DNA from: Priapulus caudatus
Taxonomy: Eukaryota > Priapulida > Priapulimorpha > Priapulimorphida > Priapulidae
Direction of reading: 5' to 3'
Length of the DNA: 59,884 bases
Assembly (NCBI RefSeq): GCF_000485595.1
Contig: NW_014577289.1
Coordinates: 67,149-127,032 of the forward strand
The translations under genes and the position numbers were made by a program. Position 1 is the stretch's first letter. Every line of letters begins with the position of its first letter. The notes below the pieces were generated by a model. The model made no database searches. It saw only the letters and a program-made list of their open reading frames with translations, and had not been told where the DNA came from. Positions 44,191-56,191 of this stretch are shown piece after piece.

Positions 44191-44855
44191 TCGGCACTCG
44201 CGGTGTGGCTTCGGTGCTACACTGTGCTTGGGCTACCGCGCTCACATATTCTTCGCCTATCTTCCTGCTGCATGGATTCACTAAGTGCACGGGCTGAAAT
44301 CATCCTCGACAGCAGACTCCCCCATACCCCACAAACTTGATGGACCTGTCTGACACAAAGTTTAAACCTATAATTTGCGATCGCGTGCACGAGATAAGTG
44401 CCGTCGGTAGGACTGCAAGTTGTACTTGAGTTGGTATCTTGACCCGTGCGTGCTGTGTGTGTGTAGTGCGTGCGTGTCATTATTTGACTGATAAAAAAAA
44501 AATTAGATAAATATTTAGTATCTTAATATAATTTGTTGTGTAATTACTCATCATATAATTCGATTAGTAGCCATTTAAACGCCAGGAAGCGGGTGACAAA
44601 AGATCGTCTGCTACGAAGAAGCCTATATGCGAACCCCCGACGCCGACACAGGTATTGTGGTGCTTGCTCTACATGTTGTCTACTGCTCTAGAGGAGCGCT
44701 GACGGTGGCCTCGAGCATACGGCGTTTCGCGGATTATGATACAATATTCTAAATTAAATTTCGCTAAAGCACGCCATGTATTCTAACATTTTTGCCAATG
44801 CGGAGTTAGCTCTCGGCATCTACCATTCGTCAACTATTTTGAATTACTGTAAATA
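44191..44855. other. No gene seen
   Basis: No coding or repeat identity recognised. Confidence 0.35.
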
Positions 44856-44859
44856 GTAT

Positions 44860-46220
44860 GTCTAGTGGTGTCGTGTGTAAGTGTTTGTGTTGTCTCGTGC
44901 CATGTTCTCGAGATTGCGTAGATGTGATCGTTCATTAATGAGTGTGTGAGCAGATAGAGAAAGCGTATCAGTAGTGGGGGTAGTAGAGTGTGGTTCGTTA
45001 CGCACGGTGGGGCTCGCTCGTGCGTGCAGTGTGTGTGGTGTGCAGTGTGGTAATTATGGTGTGTCTGTGAAGGACGAAGATAGACGATTCGTTCATGCGA
45101 GTGCAGATGTGATTGTAGATGTAGGTGCGATGATGATGTCATCGATTGTTTGTGGTCTGTCGCTGTGTGTGTGCGATGTGCGTGTTCATTGTGTGTGGTG
45201 TGTGAGAGAGACGATGATTAATTTCAACGGAAGAAGAGACCAGAAGAGAGTAGGTGGGCACTATCAAATAACAGTTACATTAAAAAACCCGTTTTTACAA
45301 ACGTTCGAAATCCGGTTATAAAAATCCCGAGCATCCATTTTACGTTTAAATATAACGTTGTCTATAAAACTGGCCCGATAAACCTTTCTTGCTCATACGT
45401 TATTACAAACGATCCATGTAATTAACGTTTTTTGTGTTTAGCTGGCGTTATCACCCTCTTATCTTGATCTCAACTATGGCGGCGGGCGAAATTTTCCAGC
45501 TATCACCGTGGTGTTGGTGTAGTGTGTGGGGCTCTATGATAGATGTTGAGTGAAGACGGATGAGAGAGAGAGATGAGAGAGTCAGCTAAGTAAAAAGGTT
45601 AGTTGTGTGTGTGTGTGATGGCCGACGTACGTCTGCTGTGTGTGTGTGCTGATAGTGTTGTGGTCGTTGGATGCGATGCTATAGCTTTTTTTTCCAAAAT
45701 GTAATTAGCTGTCGCTCTTTTCGTCGTATGAAGAGTGAAGAGAGTTGCAGCACGGGCTGTGTGTGTGTGCCTCGAGCACCGGCACTATAGTGTCTGAGAG
45801 TGTGTGTGGTGGTGTGTACTCGCTGTGTAGTGTGTGTGAGAGAAGGATAGACTGTGTGTCAGTTGGTGTGCGCCGTGCATGACAGTGTCTTTGGCGCTGA
45901 TCGCGATGGATTGGAGTGTGTGTGAGAGGTGAGAAGAGGAAGAGGGAGTGAGTGTGGTGGAGATAGAGTGTGTCCGCGTGGGCCAGGAAAGACGCGCTGA
46001 TGTGTGTGCGTGTGTGTGCATGCGTCATGATGGTCGTGCAGCCGTGCCTGATTGTCGGCCCAGTCTTAGAAAAATATAGGTAGCGTCGGATCCGAGGACA
46101 AGGCAGAAGCCAGGGGTGCAAAGGGTGCTGATGGTGCGTTGAGCGTATAGCTGTTGGTGGTTGTGTGTGTGTGCTGTGTGTTGTGTTGTGTGTGTGTGAA
46201 CGAGCGTAGCTACACTAGTA
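44860..46220 (+). repeat. GT-rich, strand-skewed low-complexity region
   Basis: Repeated TGTGTGTG runs and G+T-rich sequence on the plus strand for about 1.3 kb, producing spurious His/Thr-rich frames on the minus strand. A segment at 45466-45505 (GATCTCAACTATGGCGGCGG) matches 37346-37376. Confidence 0.75.
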
Positions 46221-46227
46221 TAGGCGA

Positions 46228-46400
46228 GGGCGCATCCTGCCAATTATATCACTCGCGAATACTGATAATAATTAAACACCGAGATATTACGTACATGCAT
46301 CTCGTGCCTCCGATGATGATAAAACCCCCATCAAATATGCGCCGTCATAATACGGACACTTCTCGGTGTCTATACGTGAATTCCTCGTTCAGTCCATAAT
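46228..46400 (+). repeat. Remnant of the 545-bp repeat
   Basis: CCAATTATATCAC, GAATACTGATAATAATTAAACAC and GAGATATTACG echo the satellite half-unit. Confidence 0.45.
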
Positions 46401-49199
46401 TAGAGTACCTATCTCGTGCTCTTGATAGGCCCTTCGTGTGCATATATTGACTCCTTGTGCGCAGCTGTTCTATAGCGGCTGTAACCGTGATTACCAAAAG
46501 TTCGCATCCAGGAAACAATTCGGATCCTCTGTTGCATTCATGCGTACATGTGTTTTTTTGGTATCTACGTGATGTATTGCGTCCGCCAGGACAGCCTTAG
46601 CGGCTCGATTCTTACTGGGGTACTCTTATCTTGCTATAAGTCGATGGTTTCTACACTAGTAATGCGGGGTAATTATTTAAATATAAGTAATACTATATAT
46701 AAATCTTATGACCTAGGGGTCATAAGGCTATCTGCTGCTCTTCATTTTGTACTGTCAATCAGAATTTGTCTGGTCTCAATCTCATTAATTTAAATTACTT
46801 ACATTTACATTGATGCGTGAAGATATTGACAACAACAGGTTATTGACGGCCCACCAGTTGCTTACGATGTGCCGATACCATTGGCCTATAACGGAACGAC
46901 CTCTCTCAGAGAGTGCTTCACTAGCGCCTCGCGCCCGCACGACATATTGCTTGTTCTAATGCTTGCCGCAAAGGGAGAGAGGAGCTGAGAGAGACTGCAG
47001 TGGAAAGGACGCGGCTCATGGAAGTCAGATATATTTCTGTAAGGAGTAGCAAATATAGAGAAAGATAAATCACTGTGACATAGTAGATGTACAATTTTTG
47101 GAATAAATAAGTGAGTGCACTCAAAAGTCTAAAATTCATAATAAGATATCTAAGAGAAATATTAGAATTCGCGCTGTTGACATGCTCACACATGATGAAT
47201 GGAGTGATGGACTCGATCGACAAGAACATAATGAAATATGGAAATGAACTCGGTGATGAATGAATCGCACGCCTATATTATAAAACTATTTTAGAAATGT
47301 GATATAACAAAACTATTTATGTTTTCAGCATGGTGATCTCTCCACATCGTCACCTTATATAATCGTTGTTAAGGCTTCTTGCCTTGGCGCCTACACTCCT
47401 ACTACACCAACGTCTGTTTCTGGTTCATTACACACACAGGCTCTAAGACCCGGATATTGTTATTACTAGCGCAAATACGTAATAAGTGTTCAGTGCTATA
47501 CAAACATCGACGCTTCAATAAATCGTCGATATTACATATAACTGCGCATGTTTAGAAGTAAACCTAATAACATCTACCATCATAACACTCCTTCCAGCTT
47601 TCTAGTCCGCATCTAATCTAGGCGATCTTATATACATTACAGTTCTTTAATAGATTCGCGCACCAGTTTCTCTTCACAGCACATAACCACTTGGCGTGTA
47701 TCTCTTCGCCTTTAGAGCTGGCAGATACTTCGCTGCAATGCCCATGTGCATTATTGTCCAGGATAATTATTAATACATAAACTGTCGCAGTCTTAGTTAC
47801 ATGAGAACTAGCATCACAGGGAGAGATATTAAGAACCTAGCTAGATACTCGCGTCACGGCTAGGTAAGAACAGTTGTCAAAAAGACTGCACTGAGTTTTG
47901 ATGCACTGGCCAGTCTCTCCTCATACGCAACTACAGTTCATTTATTATTCATATCTCTTTCTTGACAAAGATATAGAGGTTGTTTAACTCGTGCATTATA
48001 AGGGGGCAAGCTCGCCGGGTATACATATTTCGACCTCGTCGGAATCTTAGATTTATATCTATCCTCTAAGCTCGTTTAAACATTTTAAATATGAACGACC
48101 ATTAAGTATTTTTTATGCTATGATATCATGATTTTGCTTTTCTTTGATCTGTGTGGGATAATTTAATTAATAGACCTAGTTACTGGTCTTCACAGTACAG
48201 CTTCTCGTTTCATGCGTGATCTCTTATATAGAAGATATGTAAACGCGGCGGGTACGCTCGGCATCACATGTTAACCGCAGATCTACAAATCATGTTTCAC
48301 TGTATAGTATGTAGCACTGTCGGCTGCCTCTTTACAGGATGGATTGAAGTTGTGTAGAATGTAAAGATGCACGGTTGGCGAGAGAGGGTACCGGAGATCT
48401 GCAGACGAGCGTGTATTTCTCAAAAGGCAACGTATGTCGGGCGTCCTAGTCTGCTTAGAACGGGATAGATAGGACCAGAAAGGCAAGGCGAGTGACGGTT
48501 TGTGGAAGATTCTCACGATTCACCGCGCATCTCGAATACCTCAATGTCAATGTAAATCAGCTCAACGCAAAGGAATATTGGTTCTACATGAAAATTGTAC
48601 AAGTTAGAAGGATACCAACATCAGACAACACGCCTGTGAATAATAATTTATTATCGAGTGAAAGCAGCAGCCCACTGTCAATCTTAAGTGTGTCACCCAC
48701 TTCCTCTAACCTACCTACAGCCCCTAATATACACGGGAAAGGGGTGTAGGGGCCGCGCGTCTCTCGTGCCACGCACATATAATCTCTCAAACAGCAAACG
48801 CCAACGCAGATATTATATATTATCTCAGAGATTTTATATGCGCTCCAAATTGAGAGAGGGGTTTCGATATAACACATCAAGTCGTTAAGTGATGCATTGT
48901 AGCAAGATCCTCCAAACTTCAACCTCATACTTTTGCGTCAACGCCATCGTTAAATTCTCCATGTCTCCACTCGTGTGAGAGTTCAAGCCCACACAGACTG
49001 GACGTCTCCCACCATCAATTATCGCTGCGTAGCAACCGGGGACGCGGTCAAGGTTGTCGTAATATGCGCCACTGCAACAGAAGCAGTCAGGCCAACGAAC
49101 GAACGTACAGAGCTTCGCTTTATGCATAGTATTGCGACACTTAGTGTATGCTAGCCGTCAGTCCATACACGAAGCTCCTTCAGTTCCGTCTCTTGTAGA
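46401..49199. other. No gene seen
   Basis: 2.8 kb with no recognisable exon or repeat; an open frame at 48584-48928 (minus) lacks family features. Confidence 0.4.
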
Positions 49200-50210
49200 G
49201 ATATAAGAAGTAGCGGTCTAATAACACTAGAGACTGTCACTATAAATCATTAAACCTATGCCTAGAATATCTTCCTCGTTCTTTTGCATGCATAATTTTA
49301 CGCACGAACAAACATATTACTTTTCGTCTCTGCTTTGTAATTATGTGCGCGCTATCGTGTTCGCCTTTTGGCACGCGAGCCTCTGTTTGCCGGCCGCCAC
49401 AGAATGGACAATTATTTGATCGAATTTTTCGCACATTGATTCGCGCGGTCGCCAGCCCAACTCCATAGGCGTCGCGATGGCCGCCACGACGTCTTCTTAC
49501 CGCGTGTATCTAGCGAAATCCTTTTTCCAGGCGCGCCCGGCCGGGCGCGTGGCCCGGTCTATAGTGCCGGTACGGACTGAGGAGTGAACTGACAATTATA
49601 GGCTTCGCTTCAGGGAGAAAGGGAGTGGCGCCAGGCTAAGGAGCACGCGGATAAGGCTGAGGACGGAAAGAAAGTACGAAGCGAACACCGTGAGGAGCAG
49701 TCACAAGAGAAGGATCATAGAGCAGAGTCGCAAAGGACAAGTGAGAGAGACGAGAGAGAGAGAGAGAGATGAGAGAGAGAGTAGGAGAGAGAGAAAGTAA
49801 CGAGGGAGAGAGAGCGAGAACAACAAAATAGCGGGATATTCAATGAACTTCACAATCAGCGGCGGTTCTCGCAGCTCATTATATGCGGCTAGGGGGCGGT
49901 GCTATCGCTCACAATTTATAAACACTCACTAGGGCAAAATTCAGCTCAGGTATCTTACAGTGCTTTAACTTGGCCATGCCACAGAAATCTATGCTGTAGA
50001 TTTAACCGTCCTAACAGATTTAAATGTGATATACTTCGCCGCGTGTATCAATTACAGGGCTGGATATAGATGTCATCGGTCTCGGTGAGACGATATGGGC
50101 GCACTTGTCTTGAATTGTCAGCAAGAGTAGATGTAGCCTCCTGTTAGGCAGTTGAGTTACTGACTCGTATATGTAAGCGCGTTACCTTACGCTAGAGCTC
50201 TTCTTCTATT
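49200..50210 (+). repeat. Degenerate satellite-related block
   Basis: Scattered pieces of the 545-bp unit (CCTAGAATATCTTCCTCGTT, GGTACGGACTGAGGAG, TCACAATTTATAAACACTCA) interrupted by unrelated sequence, an 18-bp GC palindrome near 49532 and a GA array. Confidence 0.5.
49742..49818 (+). repeat. (GA)n microsatellite
   Basis: GAGAGA runs with GATGAGA and GTAG interruptions. Confidence 0.85.
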
Positions 50211-51600
50211 TCTTAAGTCGAGGTTTACTGGAGAAATGTTCATTATATACAATCTATTGCTAGGCATTACTCTTCTTACATCTTTTGACAGAATGCAAGA
50301 CGGCAGGAAACTTCGATCTTTCTTCCCTGATCCCTCCCAGCGACAAGTAGAGACGAGGAGAGAGTCGCGTACGCTGGACTGCCGGAGACCGTGCAGACGT
50401 GAGCAAGAGAACGCGGGAGCAGAGCAGAGAGTGAGACGAGAGGATGACGCAGGTACTTGAAGAAAAGATGCGGAAGCAAGTAGTAGCGTTGAGCGACCGA
50501 GAGAGTTGGGACAGGGAGAGGAGTGAGAGACTAAGGAAGGCAGGCAGGTGAAGACAAGCCTGGGAGAGGAAATACAAAAAAGCAAGGGAGACTGAGGCAG
50601 ATGAGAGATCGAGCCGACGTAACTCCGGATCCCCACCCCCGGGTCGAGTGAAGATGAGTTACTGAGTGAGAGACGAGAAAGAGAAAGAGAGAGAGAGAAA
50701 CGCAAGAAGGTGAAAGACAATGAGGCCCAGGGGGAAGCGACAAGGCCGGATGGAAGTAGAAGTTTTGCACTCTATAGGCTAAGGCGCTCTCCCAATTATA
50801 AACACAGGAATACTGATAATAGTAAAACACAGAAATCTATGCTGAGATACCCCCCAAACCAGATTAAATGCCTATTCCTTACAAAATATAACTTCTCTGG
50901 TGAGATATTGCGCCTGCGCTAACATACTAACTTATGCAGCGGCATATGCAGCATGGTTACCTTACATGGAGCTCTTCTTTATATTTCTTAAATGAGGTTT
51001 ACTGATGGAATGTTATCATATAAATCTATGCTAGGATTACTCTTCTTCATTTTAAATGCATAGTTTTTGCAAAATATTCTTCTTCTGGGGAGATATTACG
51101 CATGCGCCAGCACCTCCTCAGACGTGCGGTACGGACTAAAGAAAACTGCACAATATAGCTTGCCTGAGGGGGAGAGGAGTGAGAGACTGGGGAAAGGCGG
51201 CAGGAAAGACAGCTGAGTGGCAGTAGAAAAAAAGGAGACTTGTTGAAAGACGATGGAGGCCAGGGGGAAGGACAAGACCTGATGAAGTAGCAGTTTTGCA
51301 CTCTATAGGCTAGGGCGCTCTCCCAATTATAAACACAGGAATACTAATAATAGTAAAACACAGAAATCTATGCTGGGATACCCCCTAACCAGGTTAAATG
51401 CATATACGTCACAAAATATAACTCCCCTGATGAGATATTGCGCACGCGCTAACACACTCACGTATAGCCAGTTTGTGTACTGACTGGTATATGCAGCGGC
51501 GGTCTACATGAAATTCTTCTTCTTATTTCTTAAGTGAGGTCTACTGATGGCATGTTTTCATATATATCTATGCTAGGCTAACTTTTCGCATGTTCAGCTA
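50210..51600 (+). repeat. Second array of the 545-bp repeat
   Basis: Unit starts at about 50213, 50990 and 51532. The first is expanded by purine-rich GAGAGA insertions; the 50990 unit is close to those at 37.9 kb. Confidence 0.85.
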
Positions 51601-51717
51601 TTGTGTATTTGTAAGCGCCGGCTTGGGCATGGAGGGATTGGCCGTCTCCGTGCCCTTTTATACATTTGCAACTACTTTTATTTAAAAAAATCTTGCGCCG
51701 GCCCTGGGGTATACACC

Positions 51718-51947
51718 ACAGGCACTTGGAACGTCTCAATAAGATCTCTTATTCATATTGTTTGTGCACAGGGCGTGCGTGCGGTGTACTTGTGTGTTGC
51801 AAATGAGCATTTGACCGGCATAAATTTACGGGTAATTATCGGCAATAATAGGCGAAATAGAGTAAAGAAACATTAAGACTTTGGTAGTAAATACATTTCG
51901 TGTTTATTTACCATTATTTTTTTATTGAGACGTTTCAAGTGCCTGTA
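51718..51947. mobile_element. MITE with ACAGGCACTTGAAACG ends and 9-bp duplication
   Basis: Left ACAGGCACTTGGAACGTCTC; right complement TACAGGCACTTGAAACGTCT. Flanked by identical GTATACACC (51709-51717, 51948-51956). 230 bases, AT-rich core. A 9-bp duplication is usual for Mutator-like elements (8-9 bp for some others). Confidence 0.85.
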
Positions 51948-51956
51948 GTATACACC

Positions 51957-53250
51957 GGTCCTTTCATTCAGATGGTTGAAATTCTCTCTATATATAATTA
52001 TATTAAATTTAATAGATACGCAAAAAACAGGGTCGCCCTAATTGGCGTTTAACGCGAAGGAAATTTTGTTTTATTATGCTTCTTTTTGCAATGAGACGCC
52101 TCTGTATCAAGTCCGTCTGTTAAGGATTCAGTAAGTATATCGGCGGCGGCTCCTGAATTTCTATATATAGAAGAGGCTTAGTGACGGTGGCAATCTGGTT
52201 GGAAAAGGGGGCTATGAAACCTGTCTCGAAGCTGCGTTTCCAGAGCAGCACGCTGTTTTCATTTATAATAAGTTACACATAAACAAACACAGCAGAATAA
52301 AGGTACGTATTATGTAGAGTGGCTTGAGTGGTATGGATTCTAGGGAGACAGCAGCCCCGCAGCCCATCGCTTGGCGCCGGAACTGAAGAAACGCGCGCGC
52401 ATATAAGCGATTTTCAGTTTGAATCAGAATGCTGAAAGGATAGACGCTTCGATGGACGTACGTGTTAGTAAAATTCACATGTGCAATAAATGAATGAGTG
52501 TAACAATGTGCATTTTTTCGCATCCTGAATATTTATCGTTATTTTGTGAGTTTGGAGTACTAGACGCGTTAGAAAATTGGTAACAGAGATCGTATACACT
52601 TTATGACATAACGCCCAACCAGCACTTAGAAATTAAAATGGGTGGTTATATACACTGGTACCGGCAGATCAGTGAAAGGAACGTTTTGAATAAATTTCTT
52701 TTTAGAAAAAAACCACTTTGTCTCTTTGCTAGCGTTGATATAATTCATTGCAAATATTTGTGCGATTTGAAACGTCATCATTGGCACATAACTATTAACT
52801 ACATAGGCCTAATTTATAACATGTTACGGGATTTATCATGGTCATGTGAACATTGGTATACCCTTATTCATTGTTTTTGATCATCTAGGTCTGCGTAGTG
52901 CTTTGCTTTCGACATGTGCCGTTTTCCAAGGATCCATTCAAGTTTAGCTTTTGTCTGTTTCTGTCATTGAGACTCTTCCATCTTCTTTTGAAACTTGAAG
53001 CTTTTTCTATCGCAATCCACATGAAGGGTTGATTCGGTTGATCTAACAAACTCCTTGGACGTAGGAGATGAATCTGTAAGTGATTATGAGGTTATTGGTT
53101 TAACTTAATACTTAGCTATACATCATTATAAATACGACGAAATAAAGATATTACAGTCATGCAAGCGCCATCCCTTGCCTAGAATATATGCGTTGTTATT
53201 TTTTTACCGTTCATGACTTTTTGACAATGTAGGTGGCGGGAGTAGCATTA
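51957..53250. other. Upstream region of the kinesin-like gene
   Basis: No coding exon recognised; AT-rich. Confidence 0.4.
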
Positions 53251-53254
53251 CACA

Positions 53255-53262
53255 TGACGTCA
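53255..53262. promoter_or_regulatory. Perfect CRE palindrome TGACGTCA
   Basis: Consensus CREB/ATF site about 200 bases upstream of the first donor of the kinesin-like gene, a plausible proximal-promoter position. Confidence 0.45.
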
Positions 53263-53437
53263 CACAGCTGATCGCAGTTTTAAACGAGTGACGGGGACCA
53301 GTCAGTGTTTATTCATTGCCTTGTGAAACAGGTGTTGTCGATTGGAATTTTCTATCCTTTCCACAGTAAAGGAAGACACTGCTTCTATGCGCCGTTTAGT
53401 GATGCACCGAATTCTTGAGGATCTGTGATTGTTGCAA

Positions 53438-53465
53438 ATGCAAGGGTAATGGTTCGCAAAAATTG
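53438..53465 (+). promoter_or_regulatory. Upstream ORFs in non-coding first exon
   Basis: ATGCAAGGGTAA (53438-53449) ends in TAATG, overlapping the next ATG (53449). That second frame runs to the donor TTG|GTGAGT (exon end 53465) and, after splicing to 53693, stops at 53745-53747, giving a 23-residue peptide ending before the main ATG. The exon's 5' end is not defined. Confidence 0.45.
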
Positions 53466-53692
53466 GTGAGTAATTCGATTTCTATCAACTGTAGCCTAGA
53501 CTATAAAGACTGTAGGGCCTAGTTTGGATATTTTGGTGATCGATATTGACGCCTCGATCGTAATTTAATCTCTATGCCTTACACACTTTCACGAATACGG
53601 TAATAACTATATGTAGCGTAAACTACAAGTATTTAATCAGTAGGTAAACTTTGTTACGCATCCTATTAACTATGTAAATTGTGTTATTTCAG

Positions 53693-53801
53693 CCTGATAT
53701 GCAACGCATTCATTCTTGATATGTATGGTGAAAATTACAAAGGCTGATTAATCGCACAAGATGTTTAGTGCAGACGACACAAGCGTGAGGGTAGCTCTAA
53801 G
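53693..53801 (+). CDS. First coding exon of a probable kinesin
   Basis: Acceptor TGTTATTTCAG precedes 53693; donor CTAAG|GTGAGT ends the exon at 53801. From ATG 53761 it encodes MFSADDTSVRVALR (13 codons plus two bases of the Arg). VRVA(V/L)R is the first strand of kinesin motor domains, and KIF4, KIF21 and KIF7/27 proteins start with a short acidic leader before it. The second exon (expected to begin with R-P-L/Q) was not found in the remaining 6 kb, so the first intron would extend beyond the window. Subfamily cannot be set from so short a piece. Confidence 0.55.
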
Positions 53802-54244
53802 GTGAGTGGTTATAATATATTACTATTATTACAGAATGTAATTATAAGTTACTAAAGTATGCTGTGTTACTGTTAGTTACTATCTGTTCTATCTGACTTC
53901 CCTTGTGTGATTTCAAACAGGTTTCCTCCACCATAGGCATAGGTACAGTCAATGTTAACATGAATTGGTAGGGTGCAGACAGAATATAAAGCGGCTGAAC
54001 AGTAAATACACATCACTGCACAGACTAGTAACACTAACAGTTGAGATAATTTTGTTGACCTAAGTCAGATAAGATAGGGCTAGTTCCCAACTAGCTCCAA
54101 GAAACGGTCATATAAAAATAACGAAATATTGGTGTGTTTACCTTAGTCATGTAGCCTGGTCAAGATAGTTCCTTGCTTATTATTGACTGATGTCTGTACT
54201 TTTACAATATCTGCATATAATTACTAGTCGAAGGCAAAGGCTTA
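53802..54244 (+). other. Probable kinesin-like intron 1, first part
   Basis: Includes a diverged TAGCTCCAAGAAACGGTCAT repeat (54094-54170) related to 6492-6575. No exon seen. Confidence 0.4.
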
Positions 54245-54325
54245 CTTAGCTCTAGAACTATAGCCCTTCGCTCCGCCACAGCTAGCGCTTGTGGTGGAGC
54301 GAAGGGCTATAGTTCTCGAGCTAAG
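54245..54325. repeat. 36-bp-arm hairpin between 13-bp direct repeats
   Basis: CTATAGCCCTTCGCTCCGCC pairs with its complement across a nine-base loop (two mismatches in 36). AAGGCTTACTTAG occurs at 54237-54249 and 54323-54335. Confidence 0.88.
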
Positions 54326-54339
54326 GCTTACTTAGACCG

Positions 54340-55930
54340 ACCAGTTGGGCTGTGAGACTGACGTTTACATACATGTGTTTTGTTATATGATCGTCTCTTG
54401 GAGCTACAGGTCAATCAGTATCAATCGTTTGAAGATGCCTTAGAAGTTCTTTAGATTTCTGCAAACACTTTTAGGGCAAAGACACATATTTTGGAGTGTA
54501 AGTAAGTCACGGTACAAATAAACAAGCGTAATTGCAAAGAAATGCACAGGCCACATAAATACACATGAAATCAGCTTTGCATGAAATTGTAATTCAGCTA
54601 CACTAATTTATATGCAGTATGGTTTGTGGATCTTCATAGGAAAATTGCTTTCAGTGGCCGAGTTTGGCATCAAAAGTCATCTTAATAGATAACCACAGGT
54701 TGAAGTAGAGCATCGAGCAGTAGTTTGACTGATAACGATATTTTAAATCATGGGAAAATGCATTCTGGAAGAATAATAAGATGGGAAATATTATATGTAA
54801 CATATGTTTTACAGATGTTTACATAGAGTAGTCAGTGGAGTTAGACTAGGGGTTGTTTTAGTAATAGTCTATCTAGATACAGCATCGCGCATTTTGTGTT
54901 GATGTTACAGAGAATTAAATAAGCGTGTTTTAAGTTAAAAGTGGTGTTGCTATAAAGTGGTGTATAGGTAGGGATAAGTTAGTAAGCAAATCCAGAACGT
55001 GTTTGTAGTAACAAATCTCAAGTTTTGTCTGTCAGATTTCAAATTAAAAAACCTTTTTTTTTTCTTTTTTTGGGAAAAAAGTTTAGGATCTGCCCAAATA
55101 ATATAGGGACGGTCGGGCGACCGGAAACACACCTATTTTTTTGTTTGGCCTTAGGCAGATTCTCGAGTCATTGTGAAATAGGGGTGCAGATCGAGTGTAG
55201 ACATGGCGGGGGTTTTGAGGAGACAGAGATGTAGGAGTGGAGGAGTCTGGTTGTGGTCGGGAGAGTAAGCACACGCGCTTAAAAGCGCGTGTGCGCGTTT
55301 CTTTGTCTCTTTCTGCAAGATGGACACACTGTGTGCAAGCAGATATTAAAGTTTATTCAGGTTACCACACAAGTTTGGATTTATATCATCATTATTTATA
55401 CATATCAAACTTTAATTCAACGTTACATATGTAGTACTATAAATCTACAATGAAGATACAGTTAAACCTTTTTCACACTCCGTATGATCTCATTTATGAT
55501 ATTTGCCTGTTGTAAATTATCTGTAGCACAATATTCTACAATATTTTGATAATGCTAGATAACGGGTGTAGAATCGTGCATATATATAGAAACTTGTCTG
55601 GTGAACGGATCAAAGTGTTTTTATTGGCTGCCTATTAGTTCATTAATCTCCTGCGTCGTAAAATAGTCGTTCACCTATCACTGCCAATGAAAAATTGAAG
55701 ACGTAGGTATGGTACTTGGATTCATCATGATTGCAGTGTCACTGCTCTTTGTTTTGTCAAAGCAAGAGCGTGGAATGCAGTCTGTGTCAAAACGTGCAGA
55801 ACGATTATCACCACATTGCTCCCTTCCAGGACAAGTTAGGTTATTTTTGTCGCAGTCTACATTATATATGACATACCTAGGCTAGTACCCCAGTGAACGA
55901 ACATGAATACAGTATGGAAGAATTGTCCAG
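54340..55930. other. No gene seen
   Basis: Starts with an inverted TAGCTCCAAGAGACG-type repeat (to 54410). Contains a CACACGCGCTTTTAAGCGCG palindrome near 55270. No exon recognised. Confidence 0.4.
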
Positions 55931-55933
55931 TAA

Positions 55934-56188
55934 GGCCATCCTTAAAAAATTATATGTTTGCTGTCCTCCGACCGACCCACGAAAATAGCCGCAACCCAAA
56001 AGTTTTTTTTGACATTTTGGGTTCCATATTAAAAAAAAAATGTATACATTTTTTATAGTTAAGACTGAAACACAAAGCATGTGTAGCAAACATGAGGACA
56101 GACTTAAAATAACTATTATGCCTCACAAAAAAAGACCTACCTACCTACCCATTAAAAAATAATGGTTTTAAATTTTTTGAGGATGGCC
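55934..56188. mobile_element. Harbinger-like MITE
   Basis: GGCCATCCTTAAAAAATT ... AATTTTTTGAGGATGGCC with a TAA duplication (55931-55933, 56189-56191). Three-base T(A/T)A duplications are typical of PIF/Harbinger. 255 bases, no transposase. Confidence 0.75.
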
Positions 56189-56191
56189 TAA

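Noticed and set aside
44834-46243. His/Thr-rich minus-strand frames
   Set aside because: Products of the GT-rich low-complexity block.
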